A stretch of DNA of 43,229 bases. Origin: an uncultured Lachnospiraceae bacterium (GTDB lineage Bacteria > Bacillota > Clostridia > Lachnospirales > Lachnospiraceae). The DNA lies in NCBI GenBank assembly GCA_930989745.1, contig CAKNMY010000013.1, forward strand, positions 1 through 43,229, in the 5' to 3' direction. The translations under genes and the position numbers were made by a program. The first letter of the stretch is position 1. Each line of letters begins with the position of its first letter. The notes beneath the pieces were generated by a model. It saw nothing but the letters and a program-made list of their open reading frames with translations, did no database searches and was not told where the DNA came from. Positions 31,246 to 40,616 of the stretch are shown piece after piece.

Positions 31246-32523
31246 ATGAAAAAAAAGCCTTTTGTAACTTTAGAAAAACTGCAGGAGATCGTACAGCAGG
31301 TTCCGACACCATTCCACCTGTATGATGAAAAGGGAATCCGGGAGAATGCCATGGCGCTTAAAGAGGCATTCTCCTGGAACAAGGGCTTTAAGGAATATTT
31401 TGCAGTAAAGGCCAATCCGAATCCGGCGCTGATCGAGATTTTAAGAGAGTACGGATGCGGATGCGACTGTTCTTCCTACACAGAGCTGCTGCTCTCCCAC
31501 GCGATGGGCTGTGCGGGCGATGACATTATGTTTTCATCGAATGATACGCCGCCGGAGGAGTTTGCCTATGCGGATGAGATCGGCGCGATCATCAACCTTG
31601 ACGACATCACGCATATCGAGTGTCTGGAGCAGACGATCGGCAGAATTCCGAAGGTGATCAGCTGCCGCTATAATCCGGGCGGACTGTTCAAAATCAGCAA
31701 TGATATTATGGACAATCCGGGAGACGCGAAGTACGGCATGACGACCGAACAGCTCTTTGAGGCGTTTAAGATCTTAAAAGAAAAGGGAGCGGAAGAGTTC
31801 GGCATTCACGCGTTCCTGGCGAGCAATACGGTGACGAATGAATATTATCCGATGCTGGCGAAGGTACTCTTTGACGTGGCGGTGAAGCTGCAGAAGGAGA
31901 CGGGAGCGCACATCAAGTTCATCAATCTGTCCGGCGGAATCGGAATTCCGTACCGCCCGGAGCAGGAGCCGAACGATATCCGCGTGATCGGCGAGGGCGT
32001 GCGCCAGGTCTATGAGGAAGTGCTCGTTCCGGCCGGCATGGGCGATGTGGCGATCTACACGGAGCTGGGACGCTTCATGATGGGACCGTACGGCTGCCTT
32101 GTCACAAAAGCTATCCACGAAAAGCATACGCACAAGGAGTATATCGGCGTGGACGCCTGCGCGGTGAACCTGATGCGTCCGGCGATGTACGGCGCGTACC
32201 ATCATATCACGGTGATGGGCAAGGAGGATGCTCCGTGCGACCATGTCTATGACGTGACAGGCTCCCTGTGTGAGAACAATGACAAGTTCGCGATTGACCG
32301 CCATCTTCCGCAGATCGACAAGGGAGATCTGCTTGTGATTCATGACACGGGAGCGCATGGATTTGCGATGGGATACAATTATAACGGAAAGTTAAAGTCA
32401 GCGGAGGTTCTGTTAAAAGAGGACGGAAGCTTTGAGGTGATCCGCCGCGCGGAGACGCCGAAGGATTACTTCGCTACGCTGGACGGATTCCCGATCTATA
32501 AGAAGATGTTTCCGGAAGGATAA
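31246..32523 (+). CDS. Diaminopimelate decarboxylase-like PLP enzyme
   Basis: Fold-III PLP-dependent decarboxylase, 425 aa. The Schiff-base lysine is K55 in 'EYFAVKANPNPALIEIL'; the PLP phosphate loop is in 'INLSGGIGIPYRPEQEPNDI'; 'YTELGRFMMGPYGCLVTKAI' and 'DACAVNLMRPAMYGAYHHI' match the substrate and dimer-interface regions. The normal 'HIGSQ' is altered to 'HAFLASN', so it is a divergent branch. Lysine synthesis from meso-diaminopimelate is the usual assignment, but no dap genes are nearby. Last gene before a terminator, 22 bp after pyk. Confidence 0.82.
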   Translation: MKKKPFVTLEKLQEIVQQVPTPFHLYDEKGIRENAMALKEAFSWNKGFKEYFAVKANPNPALIEILREYGCGCDCSSYTELLLSHAMGCAGDDIMFSSNDTPPEEFAYADEIGAIINLDDITHIECLEQTIGRIPKVISCRYNPGGLFKISNDIMDNPGDAKYGMTTEQLFEAFKILKEKGAEEFGIHAFLASNTVTNEYYPMLAKVLFDVAVKLQKETGAHIKFINLSGGIGIPYRPEQEPNDIRVIGEGVRQVYEEVLVPAGMGDVAIYTELGRFMMGPYGCLVTKAIHEKHTHKEYIGVDACAVNLMRPAMYGAYHHITVMGKEDAPCDHVYDVTGSLCENNDKFAIDRHLPQIDKGDLLVIHDTGAHGFAMGYNYNGKLKSAEVLLKEDGSFEVIRRAETPKDYFATLDGFPIYKKMFPEG

Positions 32524-32545
32524 TTAGTTCTATAAAAGAATACAG

Positions 32546-32592
32546 AGAAGCCCCGCTTCAGGAATTGATCACCTGAAGCGGGGCTTCTTTTT
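32546..32592. terminator. Bidirectional terminator
   Basis: A 17-bp perfect stem (32546-32562 with 32572-32588) with a 9-nt loop and a T-run, between converging genes. Confidence 0.92.
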
Positions 32593-35500
32593 ACATATTT
32601 TTATTTGCTGTTGAGAGCATCAGTTTGATGCGGTTTAGCTGATTAACCTCACTTGCTCCCGGATCGTAGTCAATTGCCACGATATTTGCCTTCGGGTGCT
32701 CCTTGCGGATCGCTTTGATAACGCCTTTTCCCACAATGTGGTTCGGAAGGCAGCCGAAGGGCTGCGTGCAGACGATATTGTTGACGCCGCTGTGGATGAG
32801 CTCCATCATCTCTCCGGTCAGGAACCATCCCTCGCCGGTCTGGTTGCCGCAGGATACGATCGGAGACGCATACTCGGCGAGCTGGGAGATCTTAGCCGGG
32901 GGATTGAAGTGGCGGCTCTTCTCAAATTCCTTCGATGCCGCGCCGCGCAGCCATTCGATGGCAGCGATTCCGGCGTTTCCGATCAGCGCGGACTTCTTTG
33001 CAAATCCCAGCTTTTCCGCTTTGAAGTTCTGATTGTAGAAGCAGTAGCACATAAAGTCGATCAGATCCGGAACTACGGCCTCAGCCCCCTCCTTCTCGAG
33101 CAGCTCCACAAGGTAATTGTTCGCAGCGGGAAGGAACTTCACAAGGATCTCTCCGACAACGCCGACTTTCGGTTTCTTCAGATTCTCATCAATCGGCAGA
33201 TTGTCAAAGTCGCGAATGATCGTGCGGCAGATCTGGTTGAACTTCGTATGGCTGAGACGCTTCTCTGCCACAAACTTCCTGCAGTAACGCTCCCATTTTC
33301 TGTGCAGGCGGTTCGCGCTGCCCTTCTTCAGCTCATAGGGGCGCATACGGTAGACACACTTCATCAGGATATCTCCGAACACTGCGGCGTACGCAACGCG
33401 GCGCGCCAGATCCGGAGTGATCTTAAAGCCAGGATTGCCCTCAAGCCCGCTCAGATTGATCGAGATGACCGGGATATGGGACATATCCGCTTTCTCCAGG
33501 GCACGGCGGATAAAGCCGATGTAATTGGATGCGCGGCATCCGCCGCCCGTCTGTGACATAATGATTGCCACCCGGTTCAGGTCGTATTTTCCGGAGAGCA
33601 GCGCCTGCATGATCTGGCCGACCACCATCAGAGACGGATAGCAGGCATCGTTGTTAACATACTTCAGTCCGACATCCACTGCCTCTTTGTTGTCATTCGG
33701 AAGCACCTCAAGGTGATATCCGGCCGCGTTGAACGCGGGCTCCATGATGGAGAAGTGGATCGGGGACATCTGCGGGCACAGGATTGTGTATTCTTTGCGC
33801 ATCTCCTTCGTGAACGGTACCTTCTTGAGGGAGGACGGACGAATCTTACGGCCGGTCGGACGCGTCTGTGTCCTGCGGGCAGCTTTGGGCGCAGGAGTCT
33901 GCTGCTCAAGAGCAGCGGCTGCGGCTTCCATTGCGTTTCGCTTCGCTGCCTTTGCCTGCTCCTCGGCCGCTTCCTTCTCCTTTGAGCGGATTGCCGCGAG
34001 GAGGGAACGCACACGGATGCGCGCTGCGCCGAGATTATTTACTTCATCGATCTTCAGGCAGGTATAGATCTTGCCGCTTCTTGTAAGAATTTCACTCACC
34101 TCATCGGTCGTCACGGCGTCAAGGCCGCAGCCGAAGGAGTTGAGCTGGATCAGATCGAGGTCGTCGCGCACTTTCACAAAGTTTGCCGCGGCGTAGAGCC
34201 TTGTGTGGTACATCCACTGGTCATTGACGCGCAGCGGCCGCTCCAGAGGAGCCAGATGAGAGACGGAGTCCTCGGTGAGCACAGCCACCCCGTAGGAGGT
34301 GATCAGCTCGGGAATTCCGTGGTGGATTTCCGGATCAATATGGTACGGGCGTCCGGCGAGTACGATACCGCGGCGGCCGTTCTCTTCCATCCAGCGCAGC
34401 GTCTCCTCGCCCTTGCGGCGGATATCCTCGCGCATTCTTGCCAGCTCCAGCCATGCCTCGTGCGCGGCGCTGCGGACCTCCTGCTCCGGAATCTGCGGGA
34501 ACTCTTCCACAAGGCGCTGTGTGAGCACTTCCTCATTGGTAAATGCCAGGAACGGATTGCGGAAGGTGATGGAGGGATCGTTCAGCTCATCCACATTGTT
34601 CTTGATGTTTTCCGCGTAGGAGGTGACGATCGGACAGTTGTAATGGTTGACAGCGTCCTCAAATTCTGTCCGCTCATACGGTATACAGGGGTAGAAGATA
34701 AATTTCACGCCCTGTTTGATGAGCCAGGACACATGGCCGTGCGCCAGCTTCGCGGGATAACATTCCGATTCGCTCGGAATGGACTCAATGCCCAGCTCAT
34801 AAATTTTTCTCGTCGAGGTCGGGGAGAGCACTACCTGGTATTTCAGCCGTGTAAAGAACGTAAACCAGAACGGATAGTTTTCAAACATGTTGAGCACTCT
34901 CGGGATACCCACCTTTCCGCGCACTGCCTGGTCCGCGGGGAGGGACTCGTAGGAGAAAAGCTTCTTGTATTTATAGTCGAACAGGTTCGGAATATTGTCC
35001 TTGTTCTTCTGCTTGCCGATACCGCGCTCGCAGCGGTTGCCGCTGATGTACTGGCGTCCGCCGGAGAAACGGTTGATGGTCAGACGGCAGTTGTTGGTAC
35101 ATCCCTTGCAGTTTGCCATGGTGGTGGAGTACTTGAGCGTGTTGATCTTCTCGATCGGAAGCATCGTCGTCTCCTTGTCCGCGTCATAGCGCTCGCGCGC
35201 GATCAGAGCCGCTCCGAACGCGCCCATGATGCCGGCGATGTCCGGACGGATCGCCTCGCAGTCCGCAATCTTCTCAAAGCTGCGCAAAACCGCGTCGTTA
35301 TAGAAAGTTCCGCCCTGCACAACGATGTGGCGTCCCAGCTCAGAGGCGTCGGATACCTTAATAACCTTGTAAAGCGCGTTCTTGATAACGGAGTACGCAA
35401 GGCCGGCGGAGATATCCGCGACAGTCGCGCCCTCCTTCTGCGCCTGCTTTACTTTGGAATTCATAAATACCGTACAGCGCGTTCCGAGATCAATCGGGTG

Positions 35501-36946
35501 CTTTGCGAACAGAGCTTCCTTCGCGAAATCCTGCACCTCATAGTTCAGGGAGTTGGCAAACGTCTCGATAAAGGAGCCGCAGCCCGAGGAGCACGCCTCG
35601 TTGAGCTGTACGCTGTCCACGGTGTGATTCTTGATCTTGATGCACTTCATATCCTGTCCGCCGATGTCCAGGATGCAGTCAACCTTGGGATCAAAAAATG
35701 CCGCGGCATAGTAGTGCGATACGGTCTCCACTTCTCCCTCATCGAGCAGAAGCGCCGCCTTGATCAGGGCCTCTCCGTAACCGGTTGAACAGGAGTAGGC
35801 AATATGCGCGCTCGGCGGCATCTGAGCGTAAATCTCCTGAATCGCGCGGATGGAGGTCGCCAGCGGATTTCCGTGATTGTTGCTGTAGAAGGAATACAGA
35901 AGCGCGCCGTCCTCGCCGACGAGCGCCGCCTTCGTGGTGGTCGATCCGGCGTCAATGCCGAGGTAGCAGTTGCCCTCGTAGGACGCGAGATCTCCGGTAG
36001 CGACGTTATACTTGCTCTGGCGTTCATTAAACTTCTCGTACTCCGCCTCGTCGGCAAAGAGCGGCTCCATACGCGCAACCTCAAAGTCCATCTGCACCGT
36101 CTCCTCGAGGCGCTTCTGCATCGCGCGCAGTTCGACGGAGGCGGCGTCCCCGGCAGAGGTCATCGCGGAGCCCATCGCCGCGAAGAGATGGGAGTTCTCA
36201 GGCACGATCGTATGCTCATCGTCGAGCTTCAGGGTGCGGATGAATGCCTCTCGAAGCTCGGTCAGGAAGTGAAGCGGTCCTCCGAGGAACGCAATGTGGC
36301 CGCGGATCGGCTTGCCGCACGCAAGTCCGCTGATCGTCTGATTGACGACTGCCTGGAAAATAGATGCGGACAGATCCGGCTTGGTGGCGCCCTCATTGAT
36401 CAGCGGCTGAATATCGGTCTTGGCAAATACGCCGCAGCGCGCCGCGATGGGGTAGAGCGCCTGGTAATTCTTCGCGTACTCATTCAGGCCGGAAGCATCC
36501 GTCTGAAGAAGAGACGCCATCTGGTCAATAAAAGAGCCGGTACCTCCGGCGCAGATGCCGTTCATGCGCTGCTCAATATTTCCGTTTTCAAAGTAAATGA
36601 TCTTCGCGTCCTCGCCGCCCAGCTCAATCGCCACATCTGTCTGAGGCGCAAAGAACTGCAGCGCTGTGGAAACGGCGATGACCTCCTGGGTAAACGGCAC
36701 CTCCAGGTGCTTTGCCAGGGTAAGTCCTCCGGATCCGGTGATGACCGGAGCCGCGGAAATGTCTCCGAGCTTTTCGCAAGCTTTTCCAAGCAGAGATGCG
36801 AGCGTGGACTGGATATTGGCGTAATGGCGCTCATAATCCGCGAACAACAGCTGGAACTGCGCGTCCAGCACCGCGATCTTGACCGTCGTGGAACCGATAT
36901 CGATTCCAAGGGTATATGTAGGTCTGGTGTTTTCTGTAGTACTCAA
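32591..36946 (-). CDS. Giant acyl-CoA dehydratase activase-related protein
   Basis: A 1451-aa fusion. Two ASKHA ATPase domains of the BcrAD/BadFG (HgdC) type come first (about 10-265 and 327-585). In each the two Cys that ligate a bridging [4Fe-4S] cluster are kept and lie 39 residues apart, as in HgdC: C132/C171 and C452/C491. A Cys cluster follows (C613, C616, C620, C639), then a DUF2229-type domain, an Ala/Lys-rich linker near 985-1060, and a C-terminal HgdB-like region (COG3581). The known role of relatives is ATP-driven electron transfer to 2-hydroxyacyl-CoA dehydratases; for this long form the substrate is unknown. Start is TTG at 36946 after AAAGGAGG. No dehydratase subunits are nearby. 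Confidence 0.9.
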   Translation of the reverse strand: MSTTENTRPTYTLGIDIGSTTVKIAVLDAQFQLLFADYERHYANIQSTLASLLGKACEKLGDISAAPVITGSGGLTLAKHLEVPFTQEVIAVSTALQFFAPQTDVAIELGGEDAKIIYFENGNIEQRMNGICAGGTGSFIDQMASLLQTDASGLNEYAKNYQALYPIAARCGVFAKTDIQPLINEGATKPDLSASIFQAVVNQTISGLACGKPIRGHIAFLGGPLHFLTELREAFIRTLKLDDEHTIVPENSHLFAAMGSAMTSAGDAASVELRAMQKRLEETVQMDFEVARMEPLFADEAEYEKFNERQSKYNVATGDLASYEGNCYLGIDAGSTTTKAALVGEDGALLYSFYSNNHGNPLATSIRAIQEIYAQMPPSAHIAYSCSTGYGEALIKAALLLDEGEVETVSHYYAAAFFDPKVDCILDIGGQDMKCIKIKNHTVDSVQLNEACSSGCGSFIETFANSLNYEVQDFAKEALFAKHPIDLGTRCTVFMNSKVKQAQKEGATVADISAGLAYSVIKNALYKVIKVSDASELGRHIVVQGGTFYNDAVLRSFEKIADCEAIRPDIAGIMGAFGAALIARERYDADKETTMLPIEKINTLKYSTTMANCKGCTNNCRLTINRFSGGRQYISGNRCERGIGKQKNKDNIPNLFDYKYKKLFSYESLPADQAVRGKVGIPRVLNMFENYPFWFTFFTRLKYQVVLSPTSTRKIYELGIESIPSESECYPAKLAHGHVSWLIKQGVKFIFYPCIPYERTEFEDAVNHYNCPIVTSYAENIKNNVDELNDPSITFRNPFLAFTNEEVLTQRLVEEFPQIPEQEVRSAAHEAWLELARMREDIRRKGEETLRWMEENGRRGIVLAGRPYHIDPEIHHGIPELITSYGVAVLTEDSVSHLAPLERPLRVNDQWMYHTRLYAAANFVKVRDDLDLIQLNSFGCGLDAVTTDEVSEILTRSGKIYTCLKIDEVNNLGAARIRVRSLLAAIRSKEKEAAEEQAKAAKRNAMEAAAAALEQQTPAPKAARRTQTRPTGRKIRPSSLKKVPFTKEMRKEYTILCPQMSPIHFSIMEPAFNAAGYHLEVLPNDNKEAVDVGLKYVNNDACYPSLMVVGQIMQALLSGKYDLNRVAIIMSQTGGGCRASNYIGFIRRALEKADMSHIPVISINLSGLEGNPGFKITPDLARRVAYAAVFGDILMKCVYRMRPYELKKGSANRLHRKWERYCRKFVAEKRLSHTKFNQICRTIIRDFDNLPIDENLKKPKVGVVGEILVKFLPAANNYLVELLEKEGAEAVVPDLIDFMCYCFYNQNFKAEKLGFAKKSALIGNAGIAAIEWLRGAASKEFEKSRHFNPPAKISQLAEYASPIVSCGNQTGEGWFLTGEMMELIHSGVNNIVCTQPFGCLPNHIVGKGVIKAIRKEHPKANIVAIDYDPGASEVNQLNRIKLMLSTANKNM

Positions 36947-37059
36947 CGGGAAAATATCCTCCTTTTCTATGTGCCGGGAAACCCCGGAGCTCTATGGTAT
37001 CACAGGGCGAAAAGAGCTTCCGCCCCCTGTCTCATAATAATAAGTAGGAACAATTTCAT

Positions 37060-37088
37060 ATTATACGACAAAAGATGACGAAATACAA
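37060..37088 (-). promoter_or_regulatory. Promoter of the activase-related gene
   Basis: On the minus strand TTGTAT (37088-37083) and TATAAT (37065-37060), 17-bp spacer. The mRNA leader of about 107 nt contains a GC-rich hairpin near 37003-37029. Confidence 0.7.
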
Positions 37089-37122
37089 TTAGAAAATCGA
37101 GGGAGCTGGGGGCATCACGAAT

Positions 37123-37151
37123 AAGACCGCTGCAGTCACTGCAGCGGTCTT
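37123..37151 (-). terminator. Terminator after the AgcS gene
   Basis: AAGACCGCTGCAG pairs perfectly with CTGCAGCGGTCTT (13 bp, 3-nt loop). The T-run on the minus side is short. Confidence 0.75.
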
Positions 37152-37156
37152 GCCGG

Positions 37157-38551
37157 TCATGCTTCTTTTTTCTTTGTCTGATACTCCCGTACGAGCCGCA
37201 CCACTGTTCCTGACAGCAGGAAGAGCGCGATCAGGTTCGGGATTGCCATCAGCCCGTTAAAGGTCTCCGCGACGCTCCAGAGAAGGCCTAAATCCGCGGT
37301 CGCTCCGATGATGGATACGAGAGAGTATATGACCATGAACGGTTTGATCACGCGTTCGCCGAACAGGAACTCGATACAGCGGGCGCCGTACAGCCCCCAG
37401 CCGAGCGTTGTGGAGAAGGCGAAACAGCACATCGCGATCGCGGTGAAGATGGATACCCAGTTTCCGTACGATGAGGTAAATCCCGCGATGGTAAGCTCCG
37501 CGCCGGCGTCCGCTCCGTACGTAAAATCAATGCCGCTGCAGAGGATTACAAGCGCAGTCATGGTACAGATGACAATCGTGTCCATGAAGACCTCAAAGAT
37601 TCCGAAGAAGCCCTGACGGACCGCGTCGTCAGTGTCAGCGGTGGCATGGGCGATGGAACCCGTACCAAGGCCAGCCTCATTGGAAAAGATACCTCTGGAA
37701 AGCCCCTTCTTCAGACTCACAAAAAGGGAGCCCACCACGCCTCCGGTCACTGCGGACGGTGTAAAGGCGCCGCGCAGAATGGAGGAAAAGACAGACGGCA
37801 CACGGTCCAGGTGTATGAAAATCACGCCCAGAGCCAGGATGATGTATAACAGGGCCATAAACGGCACGAGCTTTTCGGTAACGCTTCCGATCCGCTTGAT
37901 TCCGCCCAGCAGCACCAGGCCAACCAGAAATGTGATCAGGATGCCGAGAATCAGATTCACGGTCTTTACCTGGGAGTCGGAAATGATGCCGTAGTTCAGC
38001 AGCGCCGAATCAATGGAGGCGGTGATGGTGTTGACCTGCGTGGCATTTCCGGTGCCGAATACGGTCAGGATGCCGAGAGCGGAAAATACCACGGCAAGCC
38101 ACTGCCAGTTTCGTCCCAGCCCGTTCTTTATGTAATACATTGGACCGCCCACCCAGTCGCCGTGACGGTTCTTTTCGCGGAAGTGAACGGCGAGCGTGAC
38201 CTCCGAAAATTTGGTGCACATGCCGAGAAATGCAGACACCCACATCCAGAAGACGGCGCCGGGACCTCCGATCGCGATTGCACCCGCGACGCCCGCGATA
38301 TTACCGGTGCCAACGGTGGCGGCAAGCGCTGTACAGACCGCCTGAAACGGCGTGATGGAGCCGTCGGCAGCAGTCTCCCTGCTGAACATTTTGCCCAGCG
38401 TGACGCGGAACGTATAGCCCAGCTTCCGGATCTGGATGAACCGGGTGCGGAAGCTTAACAGCAGGCCGACGCCGATAATGCAGACCATCGCGGGCACGCC
38501 CCAGACAAAACTGTTGACGGCAGAATTGATTTGTTCGATTGTTTGAAGCAT
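37157..38551 (-). CDS. Sodium:alanine/glycine symporter, AgcS family
   Basis: Sodium-coupled amino acid importer of the alanine/glycine:cation symporter family. About eleven membrane helices; signatures include 'TALAATVGTGNIAGVAGAIA', 'GGPGAVFWMWVSAFLGMCTK', 'FREKNRHGDWVGGPMYYIKN' and 'SNEAGLGTGSIAHATADTDD'. The ATG at 38551 (464 aa) is preferred, because AGAAAGGAA lies at normal distance before it; the longer frame starting at the GTG at 38581 begins upstream of that site. Single gene with its own promoter and terminator. Confidence 0.93.
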   Translation of the reverse strand: MLQTIEQINSAVNSFVWGVPAMVCIIGVGLLLSFRTRFIQIRKLGYTFRVTLGKMFSRETAADGSITPFQAVCTALAATVGTGNIAGVAGAIAIGGPGAVFWMWVSAFLGMCTKFSEVTLAVHFREKNRHGDWVGGPMYYIKNGLGRNWQWLAVVFSALGILTVFGTGNATQVNTITASIDSALLNYGIISDSQVKTVNLILGILITFLVGLVLLGGIKRIGSVTEKLVPFMALLYIILALGVIFIHLDRVPSVFSSILRGAFTPSAVTGGVVGSLFVSLKKGLSRGIFSNEAGLGTGSIAHATADTDDAVRQGFFGIFEVFMDTIVICTMTALVILCSGIDFTYGADAGAELTIAGFTSSYGNWVSIFTAIAMCCFAFSTTLGWGLYGARCIEFLFGERVIKPFMVIYSLVSIIGATADLGLLWSVAETFNGLMAIPNLIALFLLSGTVVRLVREYQTKKKEA

Positions 38552-38597
38552 AATACAAAATTCCTTTCTGCGTGGCGGCACAGCGGCGCAGCCAGCA

Positions 38598-38645
38598 TAT
38601 TTACCTGAAATTTACATATAAATAACAGGGTATTTACCTATTATA
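38598..38645 (-). promoter_or_regulatory. AgcS promoter region with direct repeats
   Basis: A minus-strand -10 TATAAT lies at 38645-38640; the -35 is weak. Two copies of TATTTACCT (plus-strand reading, 38598-38606 and 38631-38639) lie 33 bp apart, close to three helical turns, downstream of the -10, where a bound protein could block transcription. Confidence 0.4.
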
Positions 38646-38757
38646 CTATAGAACATTCATCAGGAAAAGAACAAATAAAAGGGAAAATAGTACGGAATAT
38701 CTTTGCGACGTTCGTCGATTTTACAAAAATACGCGGGTTTTACAGAAAATTTTCTAC

Positions 38758-38786
38758 TTGTCCTGCGAGGGGAACTGTGGTAGACT
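38758..38786 (+). promoter_or_regulatory. Promoter of amt
   Basis: TTGTCC (38758-38763) and TAGACT (38781-38786), 17-bp spacer. The start would be near 38792, about 10 nt before a terminator hairpin. The preceding stretch 38646-38757 shows only a short inverted repeat CGACG-TT-CGTCG near 38706. Confidence 0.55.
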
Positions 38787-38801
38787 GCTTTACAAGACAA
38801 A

Positions 38802-38839
38802 GGCGTCCGGAGGGTTTTGATCCTCCAGGCGCCCTTTTT
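38802..38839 (+). terminator. Leader terminator upstream of amt
   Basis: GGCGTC-C-GGAGG pairs with CCTCC-A-GGCGCC (one C/A mismatch, one G-U pair) around an 8-nt loop, followed by CTTTTT. It stands between promoter and amt, so read-through or antitermination is needed for amt expression from this start. Confidence 0.75.
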
Positions 38840-38896
38840 GGTTTCCATGGAATACAGCCAAGTCTGAAAGAAAAAAATGAGAGGATGGGATAAATT

Positions 38897-40138
38897 ATGA
38901 GTGCAGGAGATACCGCTTTTATGATAATCTGTGCGGCGTTTGTATTTTTTATGACACCGGGGCTCGCTTTCTTCTATGGAGGTCTGGTAAGGAGAAAAAA
39001 TGTGGGAAATACCATGATGGCGTGTGTGGCGATCATGGGTGTATCCGTAGTGATGTGGGCGTTGTTTGGCTATTCGCTGTCTTTTGGCGGCAACCATGCG
39101 GGCATTATCGGGGATTTCCGCTGGTTTGGCCTGAACGGCGTGGGAATGGAGGCAGGACCTTATGCGGATACGATTCCGCATCTGGTATTCTGCATGTTTC
39201 AGATGATGTTTGCCATGATTACTCCCGCGCTGATTACCGGCGCTCTGGTTGGGAGGATGAAGTTCAAGGCGCTGTTTCTGTTCGTGATTCTGTGGTCGGT
39301 CGTCGTATATTATCCCATGGCGCATATGGTGTGGGGTGAGGGAGGATTTCTGGCCGCGATCGGCTCCGTTGATTTTGCGGGGGGTAATGTCGTGCATATC
39401 AGCTCCGGCGTCAGCGCTCTGGTACTCGCGGTTCTGCTTGGCAGGAGAAGGGGATATGAGCACACGACCTACCGGATTCACAATATACCCTTTGTACTTC
39501 TCGGAGCGTCGCTGCTCTGGTTTGGATGGTTTGGCTTCAATGCCGGAAGCGCTCTGAAGGCGGACGGCCTGGCGGCACACGCGTTTATGACATCGGCGAT
39601 CTCGGCCGCTGCGGCTCTGCTTTCATGGATGGCAATCGAGGCGGTAAGAACAGGAAAACCAACGCTGGTCGGAGCGTCCACAGGCCTGGTCATCGGGCTG
39701 GTGGCAATCACACCGGGAGCCGGATTTGTTCCGATCTGGGCTTCATTTCTCATAGGTCTCCTGGTCAGCCCGATTTGTTATTTCGGTGTGATCCTGGTGA
39801 AGAAGAAACTGAAGATTGACGACGCGCTGGATGCCTTTGGCTGTCATGGTATCGGAGGGATCTGGGGAGGAATCGCAACAGGATTGTTCGCGAAATCGTC
39901 CATCAACAGCACAGCAGAATGGGACGGCCTGATATATGGAGATTACCGCCTGTTCGTGGCCCAGGTTCTGGGAATTCTCATTACGATTGCAGTGGCTGTG
40001 CTGGGAACGCTGGTCTGCTCGGCTGTGGTAAGACTGTTTACGCCGCTGCGCGTGACCGCCAAAGAGGAACAGACGGGCCTTGATATTTCGCAGCACGGTG
40101 AGAGCGCCTACCCGAGCTTCAACGGACTGGATCAGTAG
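38897..40138 (+). CDS. amt: Ammonium transporter
   Basis: Amt/Rh-family channel for ammonium, 413 aa, eleven predicted helices. 'FFMTPGLAFFYGGLVRRKNV' is the family N-terminal signature; the twin histidines lie in 'FAGGNVVHISSGVSALVLAV' and 'DAFGCHGIGGIWGGIATGLF'. No cleavable signal peptide is evident. It is followed 17 bp later by a PII protein, the usual partner that blocks the channel when nitrogen is plentiful. Ribosome site GAGAGGATGG. Confidence 0.96.
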   Translation: MSAGDTAFMIICAAFVFFMTPGLAFFYGGLVRRKNVGNTMMACVAIMGVSVVMWALFGYSLSFGGNHAGIIGDFRWFGLNGVGMEAGPYADTIPHLVFCMFQMMFAMITPALITGALVGRMKFKALFLFVILWSVVVYYPMAHMVWGEGGFLAAIGSVDFAGGNVVHISSGVSALVLAVLLGRRRGYEHTTYRIHNIPFVLLGASLLWFGWFGFNAGSALKADGLAAHAFMTSAISAAAALLSWMAIEAVRTGKPTLVGASTGLVIGLVAITPGAGFVPIWASFLIGLLVSPICYFGVILVKKKLKIDDALDAFGCHGIGGIWGGIATGLFAKSSINSTAEWDGLIYGDYRLFVAQVLGILITIAVAVLGTLVCSAVVRLFTPLRVTAKEEQTGLDISQHGESAYPSFNGLDQ

Positions 40139-40155
40139 AAGGAGGACAGAAGGCT

Positions 40156-40512
40156 ATGATGATCAAGATAGAAGCGTATATAAGGGAAGAAAAATTTGAA
40201 GATGTCAAGGCAGCGCTTGACGGGATTGATGTGAACGGCCTGACGGTCTCGCAGGTCATGGGATGCGGAATCCAGAGAGGATACCGGGAAGTTGTCCGCG
40301 GTATGGAGGTGGATATGCAGATGCAGCCGAAGATCAAATTTGAGATCGTGGTCTCCTCTGAGGAGTGGGCGGAAAAAACCATAGAAGCGATCCGAAGAGC
40401 CGCCTACACCGGGGAGGTCGGAGACGGCAAGATCTTCAGTTATGAAATACGATCTGCTCTGAAAATCCGAACCGGTGAGACCGGATATGACGCAATCCAG
40501 TCCGCGGAGTGA
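40156..40512 (+). CDS. PII nitrogen regulatory protein, GlnK-like
   Basis: Trimeric signal protein that senses ATP/ADP and 2-oxoglutarate and docks on Amt. T-loop region 'GCGIQRGYREVVRG', B-loop 'YTGEVGDGKIFSYEI' and C-loop 'ALKIRTGETG' are present in order. At the place of the uridylylated Tyr51 of E. coli GlnB it has Val, so that modification cannot occur; the conserved Gln39-equivalent (GIQRG) is kept. 118 aa; the second Met codon at 40159 could be the start. Ribosome site AAGGAGG. Confidence 0.93.
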   Translation: MMIKIEAYIREEKFEDVKAALDGIDVNGLTVSQVMGCGIQRGYREVVRGMEVDMQMQPKIKFEIVVSSEEWAEKTIEAIRRAAYTGEVGDGKIFSYEIRSALKIRTGETGYDAIQSAE

Positions 40513-40530
40513 GGAATTTCCAAAAATCTG

Positions 40531-40559
40531 TTGAAAACGGGGGAAAGCTCAGCTATACT
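40531..40559 (+). promoter_or_regulatory. Promoter of tgt
   Basis: TTGAAA (40531-40536) and TATACT (40554-40559), 17-bp spacer. Confidence 0.7.
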
Positions 40560-40616
40560 AAAACATGGGTTTCGGACAAGAACCTGTCAAAATAAAAATA
40601 GAGAGGATTTTACCCC

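Noticed and set aside
34205..35788. 527-codon plus-strand frame opposite the activase gene (similarly 35804-37078)
   Set aside because: Antisense of a strongly conserved protein; composition typical of reversed coding DNA.
38792..38839. ANTAR antiterminator target before amt
   Set aside because: Only one hairpin is evident and its loop lacks the A1/G4 hexaloop pattern; reported only as a leader terminator.
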